64,000 nucleotides of DNA. Origin: Ptiloglossa arizonensis (Eukaryota; Arthropoda; Insecta; Hymenoptera; Colletidae). Shown here in pieces: positions 35,630 to 46,860 of this stretch (its first letter is position 1; every line of letters starts with the position of its first letter). The translations under genes were made by a program, and so were the position numbers. The notes under the pieces were generated by a model that was given only the letters and a program-made list of their open reading frames with translations, made no database searches and was not told the DNA's origin. The stretch is from contig NC_135058.1 in NCBI RefSeq assembly GCF_051014685.1, forward strand, positions 15,502,811 to 15,566,810, read 5' to 3'.

Positions 35630-36515
35630 TACTATATCAAGTGCACAGAAAGCGCTAGGCGCGTTCCGTCTTCCGATTGGTAGAACAAGATCGGTGATAC
35701 GTACAGTATTTTCTCGATAAATGTGAAAGCCTTGGGACCAAAATTCACATTTATGAAGAACTCTACACCTCTATCGGCATTTCGTCGACAACGACGACCA
35801 TAGAAAAGGACAGGAAAAGAAAAAGAAAGAGGGATCGAACGTCGAGGTAGTCGCTGAAGTTTAAAGGCCTCTTGATCGCTTACAACATTAATAGAATCGC
35901 ATATTTTTTAATTTTCTTTTCACGAAATCTTTATTAACATATTTGTAAGGTCTTCCCGATTAAAATGAAACCAAACGTGACATAATTTGGGTGATATTTA
36001 CCCGTTTGGCAAGTGATATTGACTCAATATTTTTCACTTATTAAATAAGCCTCTCTTCTATTTGTACTACTTATCGTAGTCAAACAACGCGATCAAACGT
36101 AACTCGGAATCGGTAAAACCTGTTTTTTTTTTCGCCTTTATCGTTTAATAAATAAGTAAATATGATCTAAATTATATCGTGTTTGGTCTCACTTTATTCG
36201 GAGAGACCTGACAAATATAGTAATAACATTTTCATTAACAAAACACCAATAATACAAAAAGTTCATTTTTTACCAATATAAGCATTTATCTTATCGGCTA
36301 GTGTTACATTATAGTTAACTTACGAGCATCGTGAGTGTCACAATCGCTTGACTGGTTCCAAGGGAGAACCCCCCTAGTAGTGGGGATAAACTTTTCACAT
36401 TTATCGTGGACCTCGGTTTCACATTTATCGTGACAATACTGTATTCTACCAATCGGAAATCGAAACGCATCTAATGTCTTCTGTGTATCCGTGGTAGTTG
36501 AACCAAATCGTTTGA
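35630..36515. repeat. Inverted repeat flanking about 0.65 kb
   Basis: The left arm (about 35630-35735) has CACAGAA, GCGTTCCG, TTCCGATTGGTAGAA, TACAGTATT and CGATAAATGTGAAA. The right arm (about 36395-36515) carries the same series inverted, without the 14-bp spacer between the last two blocks. CACGATAAATGTGAAA is doubled in the right arm. The arms exceed 100 bp with gaps. This may be a nested non-autonomous element or an inverted duplication of an element end. Confidence 0.6.
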
Positions 36516-38876
36516 GCCAACCAAGTAGCATTAATTCGGTCCGTTTAAGGGGAACATGGCACGTCAAATGTATCCTCTTCTCTTTCTCGGCAAGTTGTCG
36601 CTCGGCTGAAGCGCTAGATGGCGTTTATAGAATCACTGTCACCGATTGTATGAAAGAGCGTTTCGGACTTCTGAAACGTCTAACCTTGACGTGACTAACC
36701 TACGAGCGTCGCATTGTATAAATCGTTATAAAATAACAATGTTCGAGCAATAGCTCCGCGATATTTAAAGGTGACGATAGATTAACAATGCAATGAACCG
36801 ATTATTCCTTATTAAATATGTATCACTGAGCTTCGAGAATGAATTTCGATAGATATAACCTACACGCGTTTATACCATCTAGTGTTTCAGCCGTGCGACA
36901 ACTAGAAGCTTACCGTGAAGAAGAAGGGGTAACGTGAATTGAGCCATGTGCCCCTCAAACGGAACGAATTAATGCTGCCCAGTCGGTGACACTGATTCGG
37001 GCGTAGGTTTCACGCTACCCCTTTTCTTTCTTGGCGTGCTTGTCTAAGACACTTGGTCTAGGGGGCCTTAATCAGTGGGGCGCGGAGGTTGTTCTTGACT
37101 TTGATTGGCTCGTATACTAAAATCCCGAATATGCACCAATCTAACTTATCTTTATCTTGTTTAATTCAACCACGATTATCAATCGCAGGTTATTATTAAG
37201 TATATTTGTATATTATATTTTTGTATTTTTTGTTTGTATTATATCGGTTATTTTTTTATATATTTTAAAACATATTTTTTATGATTAATTTTAAGATACA
37301 TATTTCGATATGCTTATGATAATATATTAATGCATTTTGTACATAATTTGTTTTTCATCGACAATATAATTATAAGAATCTGTGTTTCTTGTGGTAGTTT
37401 ATTCTTTCTCTCGTATTATTTTAAATATTTAATCACGTGTACACCTTTAATTTTGGTGTTCTTGAAATATCCGAATATTTTATTAAATCTCCTGGTAGTG
37501 CTAAATATGTTAGTAAAAATTATTCATTCCTGCCAATCCTTTTTTGCATAAATATATAAACGTAAATAGTAATTAATCTTTAAATTTAAATTTAATATGA
37601 AGATATGTGTAATTTGAACTCAATAAATTTTTATTTATAGTTGTAAATAAACTATTATATATTACAGAAATTCTTTGAGGATTTTGTATAATCTAGCCTG
37701 ATTAATACCAAATATAAATAAATATAAATAAGTAGTAATCAAACTATGTTATAAGAAGTTCTGAAAGAGTTTCAATGTAAACAATGATTGTTTGTGAACT
37801 TAGGAAAAGAAGTTTCTTTTGTGGGAATATTTTCAAGAAATTCTTGAACGCAATAATATGTTGCCTTTCAAGCCATATGACAATTTAATTCACAACAACT
37901 ATTTATTAGCTCCATTCTTATTTACAAAAGAGATTTTATCAATATCTGCAGAAACAATCCTACAATTATGTCACCTGTATTATGACCAAAAAAAAAACAA
38001 TTAAAAACACAAGAAATTGTACATTAGACTATTATAGTTATTTTACTGGTAGACTATCGCAGGGAATCAACTAGACTTTACATTTACACAAAAAAGAGTT
38101 TATACAACAATTACTTGCTTACCAAAAAAAAAAAGAAAGAGTAGCGCTTTCAGGGTAGAATTTTGAAGAAAAGTAACTTTCAAAAGTATCAAAGTAGAGA
38201 AGTTTTTGTTATTGCAATATCAGCTTTATTATTTTTGCTAGGCAAATCTATGTTGTTTATTGCTTCAAGTTTATAATACTTTCTTTTGTAATAAATAATA
38301 TAAGTCTGACTCTTCAGATTGACTATAATAAAAGATTTAAAAACATATAATAATACCTTTGTTTTGAATTTATCTCACTTTATCAAGAACAGACAGTAAA
38401 GTTTAAAACACTATTTTAGATATTAGTATTGTACAAATTTAAATATTCTGTTTTTTTATTGTAAACAAAATCATATCGGAGATCATATTAGTTAAACATA
38501 GTATTTTCATAAATACAGTTATTGATATTTAACCTCTTTATTTATTCCATGTATATTTTAGCAGTGCTGACAATCAGATAAAATGATAACTAATCAAAAT
38601 CATGCAATATGATTTAATAAACTGTGTTTTAAAAAGTGATATTTTTAGAAAACTTTTATTCATTCTCTATTTTGTACTATATATTTGTATATTTAAATAA
38701 TTTATACAGTATATTTTCTAAAATATATCTAGTGATCAATTGAAAGAATTTTTGTCTTTATAGTTTGTCATCGATCTTAGCGTAGCCATTGTTTACAGTT
38801 TGTCACATTCGAAGAGATCTAACAAATTAATTTTTCGAAAATAAATTTAATATTTGGATGAAATTATTTGAATAAA
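36516..38876. other. Intergenic, AT-rich toward Smn
   Basis: No gene is recognised. GCGCTAGATGGCG, a CTCF/insulator-like motif, lies at about 36611-36623. An imperfect inverted repeat is seen around 36912-37035 (AGAAGGGGTAACGTGAA against TTCACGCTACCCCTTTTC). From 37.1 kb the sequence is very AT-rich. One exon-like open frame at 37804-38004 is listed separately. Confidence 0.5.
37804..38004 (+). pseudogene. Exon-like open frame of unknown identity
   Basis: After a splice-acceptor-like TGTGAACTTAG (ending 37803), a frame runs EKKFLLWEYFQEILERNN... to HLYYDQKKNN and a stop at 38004, 66 codons. The residue mix is amphipathic and protein-like despite AT-rich codons, with ordinary use of Glu, Leu and Asn and no low complexity. 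No upstream exon with a matching donor was found within 1 kb. It could be a terminal exon of an unseen gene, a decayed retrocopy, or chance. I do not recognise the protein. Confidence 0.25.
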
Positions 38877-40254
38877 ATGGCGGATGACAATGTGCTTTTT
38901 ATCCGGAGAAACGGAAATGTATGGTAGTTGTTTTCAATATTGGATCGAGGTTATATTTTCTTATAGCTTGTATAAAATGAATTATTGACATTTGCAATTA
39001 TTTACTAAAATTTATATTTTGTAGAAGAGATGAAATAATATGTTTGAATGCATTGCACAATACTTATTTGTGTTTCTAAGGGTACAAATGAAGATAACGA
39101 AGATGTTTGGGACGACAGTGCGTTAATAAAAGCATACGATAAAGCAGTGAATTTAGCAAAGGAGGAAGCTGCCAAGCGGATGGGCATGGAAATTCTAAAT
39201 TCTCAATCGAAACAAAAGTCACAGAATTCTAAACAATCTCGACATACAAATAAATCATATAAGGTCATAATATTACAATATTGGAAGTTCGATACGAGAT
39301 ACAGTTTTAAACTTATCGATTAAGGACTTAAAACTGTTTTGTTTATTTTATCAATTACAATAGTAACTTACATGTGTATTTTGCCTGCATAGAAGTGGAT
39401 CGTTGGGGCGCCTTGCCGTGCAGTATACTCAGAGGATGGGAAAATTTATGAAGCTATAATATCAAAAATCTATGAGGGTAGCAGTACTTGTATTGTGAAA
39501 TTTGTAGGTAATACTTCCAAATTGATTATTTTGATCAGAATTGACAAAAAGAATTTGCTGACAATGCATAACAGATAAATTTAAAATCTGTACAATATTT
39601 CATTGTATAGATTTCTGAAACAGTGAAACTTGTTTCAATGTTTCAGGATATGGTAATACAGAGAAGGTAGATCTGAGCTCCCTTTTAGAATCAGAAGGTT
39701 TGCAAAGTCAGATAGCTCAACAAGATGATGCTATGGCAGAAAAAATTGACGAAGGAAATGCAGGAACTGACAAAATAAATTTTCCTATAAATACAAATTA
39801 CAAAAAATATAATAGAGAAAAAATGGATTGTGAATCTGAGGAAATAAAAGCAGAAAAGCATCACTCCATGCCTGGACCATCTTTCAATTCAATGGTAGAT
39901 ATGATGCCACCTGCACCTCCCTTACCACCTCAATTGATGGCTAAGTAAGTACAAAGATTGTGATTTTATACCTGTCAGTTTATATTATATTAGAAAACTT
40001 TGCATTGAAATGTAATGACTTTGAATTTTAGTCAAATAATTAGATGTAATTTTAATTAAAAAACATTTCAGGCTTCCAGATAATGATGCAGATGCACTTT
40101 CGAGTATGTTGATGTCATGGTACATCAGTGGTTTTCACACAGGTAATTATTTTATGTTTATATTCTGTATTAGTTATGTTTTTAATCGACTTCTTTTGCA
40201 GGTTACTATCATGGTATGAAACAAGCGAGAAATAATCATGAAAAAAATTGTTAA
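38877..40254 (+). CDS. Smn: Survival motor neuron protein (Smn)
   Basis: Six exons join in frame: 38877-38918, 39081-39263, 39393-39507, 39647-39944, 40072-40142 and 40202-40254, giving 253 aa. The N-terminal Gemin2-binding region is clear (VWDDSALIKAYDKAV, about residues 22-36). The Tudor domain spans about 77-130 (CRAVYSEDGKIYEAII and VGYGNTEKVDL), which binds symmetrically dimethylated arginines of Sm proteins. A proline run (PPAPPLPPQL) precedes the C-terminal YG box (SSMLMSWYISGFHTGYYHGM, about 219-241) that drives self-association. SMN with Gemins assembles Sm cores on spliceosomal snRNAs. Donors of exons 1 (GTATGG) and 2 (GTCATA) are weak. The exon 3 acceptor is a NAGNAG (TAGAAG), so Lys76 may be optional. 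The gene is convergent with the KATNAL2-type gene downstream. Confidence 0.94.
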
Positions 40255-40640
40255 TTCTATAAACATTTTTTATTCGAAATATAAATTTTATAAATTAATA
40301 CAATAGTAATAGAATTAGAAATGGTCATCGTGTTCATTTATTTATTGTCAATTGATAGTAAATACGTTAATAATTTAAGCCACAAAAAACATTTTGTACT
40401 TATTTTTATTTAATCGTTGAAAATAATATTACACAAAGAATAAACATTACATTTTTAAGAATAAAAAAATTCGATTTGTTATAAGCTTTGTATGGGCTTT
40501 AAAAAGAAAATTTAAAAAAATTAAAGAAGGTCATTAGGATCTATTTTCACATACTTATGAACAATTACTATTAGATTATTCAACTTTGTGTTCTTCTTGC
40601 GACTGTACAATTACTTCAACGATTTTTGCCATTCAATATG
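40255..40640. other. Convergent 3' spacer between Smn and the KATNAL2-like gene
   Basis: 386 bp of AT-rich sequence between two stop codons facing each other. Both 3' UTRs must end or overlap here. Confidence 0.7.
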
Positions 40641-43600
40641 TCAATAGAAGTGTTCGGTTGTTGGTTTTACCCATTCTAGGGCTTTAAACAAATAATCCAA
40701 GGTTGTTATTTCGTAGTTGGGTTTAAACTCGGTTAGTATTTTACTTTCAAGATTTTCCCAAGTGGGAGTTTCTTGGAATATCCATGCTTGTTTGCAGAGC
40801 ATTTTTATGTCAGCGCCAGAATAACCTTCCGTTTGCTGAAGTATTTTCTGCATATTCTCCGAATATAACGCCTTTTTAGAAAGATAAGATTTGAACATAT
40901 GAAATCGAGTGCTTTCATTGGGTAATTCAATGTTAATACGTTTCTCCAGACGTCTTAGTAAAGCTGAATCTATGTTCCTGATAATACAAAATTATAAGTG
41001 TAAGTGATGTTCTTAGGATAGTTTAAATGTAGGTGTAGATTGATCGTCATATACACTATTACATTCGGGGCAAAAAATATTGATTACTGAAGGACATCGA
41101 TTGGTTATCCCCAGTTTACATATCTTTTAATCATACTACCGTCCTATACTCGTGCTATTGCCGAATTTTCACTTGGCTGGTTGCGTTTATGAGATAGAAA
41201 ACGTAATCTGCAAGTACACGTTTTCTTTCTCTTAAATTGAGAAATAAGGAATGGAATATTACTTTTACTTACGAAGGGGAATTAGTAGCAGCCATCAGTA
41301 CGATGTTCGAATTTTCAATAGATACCAATCCATCTAGTCTAGCAAGAATTTCAGCTCTAAACCTTCTTGCCGGTTCGGATATACAGACATCCGTTTTCGT
41401 AGCTATCCAATCTATTTCATCGAAAAAGATAATCGTGGGCGATTGTTGGTAGGCAAGATCGAAAAGAACCTGTTCAATTTAATGATGTATGTTATAGAAC
41501 AGTAGCCTACATTATAGCTTTTTAAAATAAATATTTCCAAACTATAGGTGGATGACAATCAACCTACGATTCAAGATTACTTAAGATACTAAAATTGTCT
41601 ATGATAGCAATATTTTTGTTACTTACAATATTCGTAAAACTAGGATTAATTAAATATTTGTTTATTTTTACGGCCTTACGAAACTTAACGTAGTACAAGA
41701 TTAATATAAAACGTCCGCGTAAAACTATAAGCGTCCTTGAATAGTCCGTTAATTTTGATCCGGCTATAGTAGGGGGTCACAAGTCAGGGAGGCGTGTAAT
41801 TCCCCCTATGTGTTGATCTTAGGATGACAATATCATAGGCGAATGAATTCTACCCGTCGTTAACGGTGCAAGGAAAAGAATTTATAATTGTGACTTTATT
41901 TATCGATTTATTCTATCTTTGACTTCGAAGTTATTAGTGCGATAGAAGGGCGAAAGTAAACATACACGTATATACTTCTCGGAGTCGCCTCGCCATTTAC
42001 TGACCAACGAGCTGGCTGTTATATTGAAAAAAGTGCAATTGCACTCCGTTGCGGCCGCCTTTGCTAACATTGTTTTACCTGTTTATCAGTGATTTTTGTG
42101 AATCTTTTATTCGTTATCTTAACAACCTAACGAAGAAATGATCGTGGCTTACCTGTACCGGGTGGGCCGCAGAGTAGAATACCATTCCAAGGAGAAAATT
42201 TATTATTAAAGAAAATAGGGTACTTTAAGGGGTACACGACGGCTTCCTTGATGGCGGTTTTACAATCTTCGAGCCCTTTTACGTCATCCCAATGAACGTT
42301 CAAATTTGTCAACACGACTTCCTACGCAAACGCACAATTTAAAGATTTTTAAATTAATTCTCTGTCCATTAACGAAAGTAATAAGTATTTTATCTAGCTA
42401 CTTCTAATGAAAGAAATAAAGAGACAACTTATAAAATACTTGTTGCGCGAGGGTCGAATGTTTGAAACATTCCATCTTCGGTTCACTTACTTTCAAGATC
42501 ATTTCAGCTATCGTGTACAATTCGGAATTTATCGGATACAGATCTTCGATAGACTTGGCAATCTTACAGTACGATCGTTCAGGTGCCGCCACCGTTCGAT
42601 TCTCACACCCGCTGGAAGAGATCGGTGTCACTGTTATTGCGAGACCGATATAATTATTGGAATCTGAATTCACCGTCTGCTGCAAGGTTTTCTCTTTTCC
42701 AGCTTCATTTTTATTAGCGCTCTTGTCATTTTGTTTGCTCTGTATTTTGGTCTGTTTTCTGTTCTCTCTGTAAAGTTCAACATTTTAATCTGTACGACGA
42801 TAGTTCTACACTTGTTTTTATTTCAAAAAATATACAAATTTTTTGACATTTTTTTGGTTTTTCATGCCTTCAGATATTGTTGGCGCCATTTACATTATAC
42901 AAACGTGGAAAATATAGTTAATAAAATTCGAGGATTATAGATATAAGAGTTCACTTGAACACAAAATGGCGGCCTACATACTTATTAGGTAATAAATATT
43001 TGCTTACATTGGATTCGTGTTATCGAGAGATTCGATCTTTTTACACAAAGTGGGGTATTTGTTGAATTTTATGTGGTAATAACTGTCGTATTCAGTGAAA
43101 ATCATTTCCAGGTCAATGTTATCGCAAACGCGAACGTCTTCGGATAATTGAGCTTCTGCTACGAGCATCGCAGAAGATTTTACGTATCTGTAAAATTTCC
43201 ATTTATTATTTTTTATTTATTTTTTAAATAATTTCAACAAAAATGAATCCTAAGTATTTATATTTATGCAATTGAAAAACAACCGGAACAGAACAAAAAC
43301 AATATCATCGGTGCTAAAAGAATTTTAACGAGTTCATCGTGTAAATGAAATTTCGTAAAATTACAAACCCATAATTTTTCAGATAAGCTGCTATAAGATA
43401 AAGATGGTGTCGTTGACGTTCTCGAAGACGTTTCTCTTCCTGTTGAGGAATTAACACGTCCGTTATAAAATTTTTATGCTATATTTGCGCCCAAGCGAAA
43501 ATTTCTTTCAAAAAGGTTTCGTGGAAATAATTTTGTAACGCCTTTCTTCAATGTTTTCTTTGCACGTACTTGAAATACAAATATCAATCTCTCGATTTAC

Positions 43601-43966
43601 ACACAGGGCAGAAGGTAAGATTAAAAAGAGCAGCCGAACGACATCAACAACGTATAGTTCGCAATAAAACGTGTTACCACCTTTAACATCGAAAAGACAT
43701 ATTATATACGATTACACTACAAAACAATAATATTAACATCCACACGAAACAGTGTTGATAAATTTTCTCTTTGAATAATTTCTATCTACAAATTAACGAT
43801 GTTAAGAATAAAAAGTTTCGGAAACGTTCGCGAAAATTCGTTGCAACTATCGGGACGAACACGTGATCCGATAATCATGCGAAGATTCGAGCGTTTTGTT
43901 TACCTTTTTTCGCAGATTATAAAGAACATGATCCGATACTCCGTCCATCGTTAAACCGTTATTCAT
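40641..43966 (-). CDS. KATNAL2: Katanin p60-like AAA ATPase (KATNAL2 type)
   Basis: Eight exons on the minus strand: 43966-43904, 43439-43369, 43187-43008, 42767-42491, 42321-42153, 42078-41966, 41469-41273 and 40977-40641, giving 468 aa. The N-terminus carries a LisH-type helix ([17 protein letters not shown], about 31-48) and a [18 protein letters not shown] segment typical of KATNAL2. A Lys/Gln/Asn-rich linker follows. The AAA module has [11 protein letters not shown], Walker A GPPGTGKT (249-256), pore loop [12 protein letters not shown], Walker B IIFFDEID (304-311), sensor 1 [13 protein letters not shown] with arginine fingers (365-366), and [14 protein letters not shown]2 acts on microtubules of centrioles, cilia and sperm flagella. 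The stretch between Walker B and sensor 1 ([18 protein letters not shown]) departs from the usual katanin sequence. Intron 2 uses a GTTTGT donor, the weakest splice site of the model. Confidence 0.92.
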
Positions 43967-44090
43967 AGTGCTCGAAGAAATTTTGTAATTTAACGTACAC
44001 GCAAAATTCTACTAATTAATTTCCGAAGGATCGAAGGTTTTCGCTCATACCACTTCTCGAAGGCTGCTTTCGAGCAAACACAACCGATCC

Positions 44091-44144
44091 GTTGCTACGA
44101 CAACGTCATTGCCCGTGAGGGTCGCCACTTTTACCATAGCAAGT
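44091..44144. promoter_or_regulatory. Two X-box-like (RFX) motifs upstream of the KATNAL2-like gene
   Basis: GTTGCTACGACAAC (44091-44104) and TTACCATAGCAAGT (44131-44144) each resemble the imperfect palindrome GTNRCC-N-RGYAAC bound by RFX factors. They lie 125-178 bp upstream of the minus-strand start codon at 43966, within the usual window for X-boxes of ciliary genes. The KATNAL2 family is ciliary/flagellar, which makes RFX control plausible. The motif match is seen; the function is inferred. Confidence 0.5.
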
Positions 44145-44340
44145 GGGGGGAGACGTGTGATACGCTATGATCATTGTTTTCGCGACTTTGCGATGAAAAT
44201 ATACAGTTATTAAATAAATACAGAGTGTTGTGACACGATATTTGTCGGTAATAATACGTAGCGTCGATTGATGTGATTTTAGCGGTTTCTAACCTTCTGA
44301 ATGGAATTAATCAAAATTAAATAAACAAATAGACAATAGA

Positions 44341-44550
44341 ATGTCTATGGTAGGAAAGAATTTTTCTTTATCGTCGGAGCTAACAAATGCATTCAAAGTG
44401 TTCAAACAGAGTGCTCTGTGTGCAGTTAATAACTACGTTTATTCGCACGAGGTACCAGTGATTCTAACCCAGTCGCCGATCACCGAGTGTTCGAAAGGGT
44501 CACCTTATTCGTACGATGCGAAGAAACAGGATGAAAAGGATGTTCAATAA
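44341..44550 (+). CDS. Small unrecognised ORF divergent from the KATNAL2-like gene
   Basis: ATG-started 69-aa frame (MSMVGKNFSLSSELTNAFKV...). It begins 374 bp from the KATNAL2-like start on the opposite strand, so the two could share a promoter. The residue mix is ordinary and soluble, with no membrane segment or signal peptide. A second frame, 44516-44719, overlaps its end and reads a basic peptide containing TGVGIIVPEGFLPALEIKAN. The two together may be one gene with a missed splice, or both may be chance. I do not recognise either. Confidence 0.28.
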   Translation: MSMVGKNFSLSSELTNAFKVFKQSALCAVNNYVYSHEVPVILTQSPITECSKGSPYSYDAKKQDEKDVQ

Positions 44551-46053
44551 CATGCCACGACGACACGGTGCGTCAGACGTACACAATAAAAATAGGTCGA
44601 CTGGTGTCGGAATAATAGTTCCTGAAGGATTTTTGCCTGCGCTGGAAATAAAGGCGAACAAAGAGCCCGAAAGACAAGAGAAAAGAAGTCGAAGAGCAGT
44701 GCGCGGCCGCGCTGATTGACTTTAAATGCAGAGGTTCTGACGGCTCGTTTCTCGTCGATTGTTCCCATAATTGGACGATAATGTCGGGCGACAATCACAG
44801 GTGGCAAAAATCCAAACTGTTCGTTCGAGACAGTTTCGTCTAAATCGTGTTACGCCATAATTAGAAGTGAAATCGGTGAACGTGGAAGGTAATTTACACT
44901 GCTAGAAATGTCAACAACCGGTATGTATCGACAATTTGAAACAATTTGAATCTACTAGCTTCGAAAATTTTCAAAATAAATATATAAATGATTATATCTA
45001 AGGGAGATTGGACTCGGCTCAATTTTCGATTAGTTTTTCTTTAGGTAATATTATTTCGAACACGATTCTTTTAATTACGACAACTGAGACACCAAGTTCT
45101 TTACCTACATACTTCTATGGCATACGACATAGAGTTTTCGAGGTTAGAAATTATCGATCTCGTTGAATTCTTGATATTATAGTATTTCGTAGGTAGAATT
45201 TAGAAAAGCAGAGTTTCTTTTCTCTTAGAGCTAGAAAATTTGTTACGCGAAAAATGTCCAGAGTCGATTCAAATCAAATCTAATACCAGAAGATCGAAAT
45301 TGTTTATTTGCCTAGACTCGTTTACAGTCTAGCGGAGAGTAGAAACGATGTTCCGTTGTAATAGCGATTGAAATCGTATCGCAGCGTTAGTAACGAGTAT
45401 TTCACTGTTTAGTTGCAAGAAATTTCCATTCTCGTCGCTTCGCTCCGCGTCGTTTCCTTCGATTTTATCATCAAAGCGAACAGGAAACATTTCCGTATTT
45501 CCCTCGACCGGCAAGCATTTCTCAAACGTCCGTCGTCGCAGTTTTCATTTCTGCTTGTCCCCGCGTTAAAGTTAACGCATTCTTTCTGTACCCTGTCCTC
45601 TCTTTCCGCTCTTGAAGATCCACGGATCCGTTGTCCTTGGGTATTTTAAACTCTTCGTCGCGGCAACTAGCCCCCGGATACTCTTCTCCGTGGACGTTAC
45701 GAGGGTCTCGAGTTCCCTGGGGCTTTTCTGGACTCCTCGAAACGATATTACGGAAAACGAATACGAAGATGGATGATCTCCATACGAGAAGCTCGGTCAG
45801 CAAAAACCTAAGAAACAACGGGGCCCATCGGCTCGCACGAACACCCTCGATGCCCGACCATTATTTCTCGCGATAACACTATTGTTCTTGTCAGGATGCG
45901 TCGTTAACGCTCCAGGGGAAATATCGCCTCCCTTGCGTCTGGTTTACGTCAGTTTCACGATACTTAAACTGGAAGACGTTACTTTTTCGTCATCCATTCC
46001 CTCCATTCCATTTTTTCTTTCCATATTGCAATCTCCGTGATCCTTTGCTCTAT

Positions 46054-46320
46054 GTAATAAAAATTGAAACGTTACCTTCTCTATATTTATTACAATTTTG
46101 GATCTACCTTAAATTTTTCCAAGTCGATAAAGTAATTCTACAATAAATGAATACTCGACGTAATAAAAATTGAAACGTTACCTTCTCTATATTTATTACA
46201 ATTTTGGATCTACCTTAAATTTTTCCAAGTCGATAAAGTAATTCTAAACGAACACTCGACGTAATAAAAATTGAAACGTTACCTTCTCCACTTTTTATTA
46301 CAAATGTGGATCTACCTTAA
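46054..46320. repeat. Tandem repeat, about 101-106-bp unit, 2.6 copies
   Basis: Units start at 46054, 46160 and 46261 with GTAATAAAAATTGAAACGTT. The first two are nearly identical across ACCTTCTC, TTTGGATCTACCTTAAA and AAGTCGATAAAGTAATTCTA. The third is partial and diverged. Confidence 0.9.
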
Positions 46321-46639
46321 TCCTCGCGATAGCCTCTAAATCGAATGTTGAACGTCTTACTATGAAATCCAAAAGGCTTCTCCAATCGTCCAGTCTCAGG
46401 AACGAAAACAAATAACATCTCGGAGTGATATTAGAAACCGATAAGAGGATGATCGCTTTTCCAAGGGCCATTCGTGAAACTTCTTCATCGCGGGAATCGC
46501 GCAAATCTTAAACGTTTGCATCCACTCTATCTTTGGCAAACTTCCACCTACCTGCTGACGTTCTGCAGTATCTGTCATCACTGCATCTAAGGCAACGGTT
46601 GCACTACTTTTCACGGTTACGGTTTCGAATTTACACGAT

Positions 46640-46860
46640 GGTTTGCTCTACGAACCCGAATCGGTTCCTTTTCGATCGGGCGGTGTTTCGATCGCGTACA
46701 GCTCGGCCAAGCGAGACTGCGCTTTCGAATGCGCATGCGCAAACCGGTGAACGCTATTGGCGCGGAGACTCGTCCCCCCTCCGCTTCTCATTCTCTGCTC
46801 TGGGTGGTGGAAAGTAGAACAATCGCACGTGATGTGAAACACTCTTCGTTTGAACAACTT
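46640..46860. promoter_or_regulatory. Candidate CpG promoter with NRF1, CCAAT and E-box motifs
   Basis: A perfect NRF1/Ewg palindrome GCGCATGCGC is at 46731-46740. A CCAAT box in inverse (ATTGG) lies at about 46757-46761, and a CACGTG E-box at 46826-46831, all within a local GC-rich patch. This combination is typical of broad housekeeping promoters. No coding exon is recognised on either side, so the transcript is unknown. Confidence 0.35.

Larger units (their letters stand above)
33624..36441 (-). mobile_element. Candidate pogo/Tigger-type element around the transposase-like gene
   Basis: CAGTATTGCTCG at 33624 is preceded by TA. The inverse CAATACTG ends at 36441 and is followed by TA. This gives a 2.8-kb interval with pogo-like CAGTAT termini and a TA target duplication, enclosing the transposase-like ORF. 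TTATCCC(C/T)AC(C/T)ACT blocks occur near both ends (33692 and inverted about 36377-36391), with a third at 35521. Terminal identity is only about 10 bp, and another CAGTATT end lies at 35704, so the true borders are uncertain. Confidence 0.4.

Noticed and set aside
42030..42050. GTGCAATTGCACT palindrome, resembling a miR-92-family seed
   Set aside because: It lies inside the KATNAL2-like coding exon and no hairpin is present around it.
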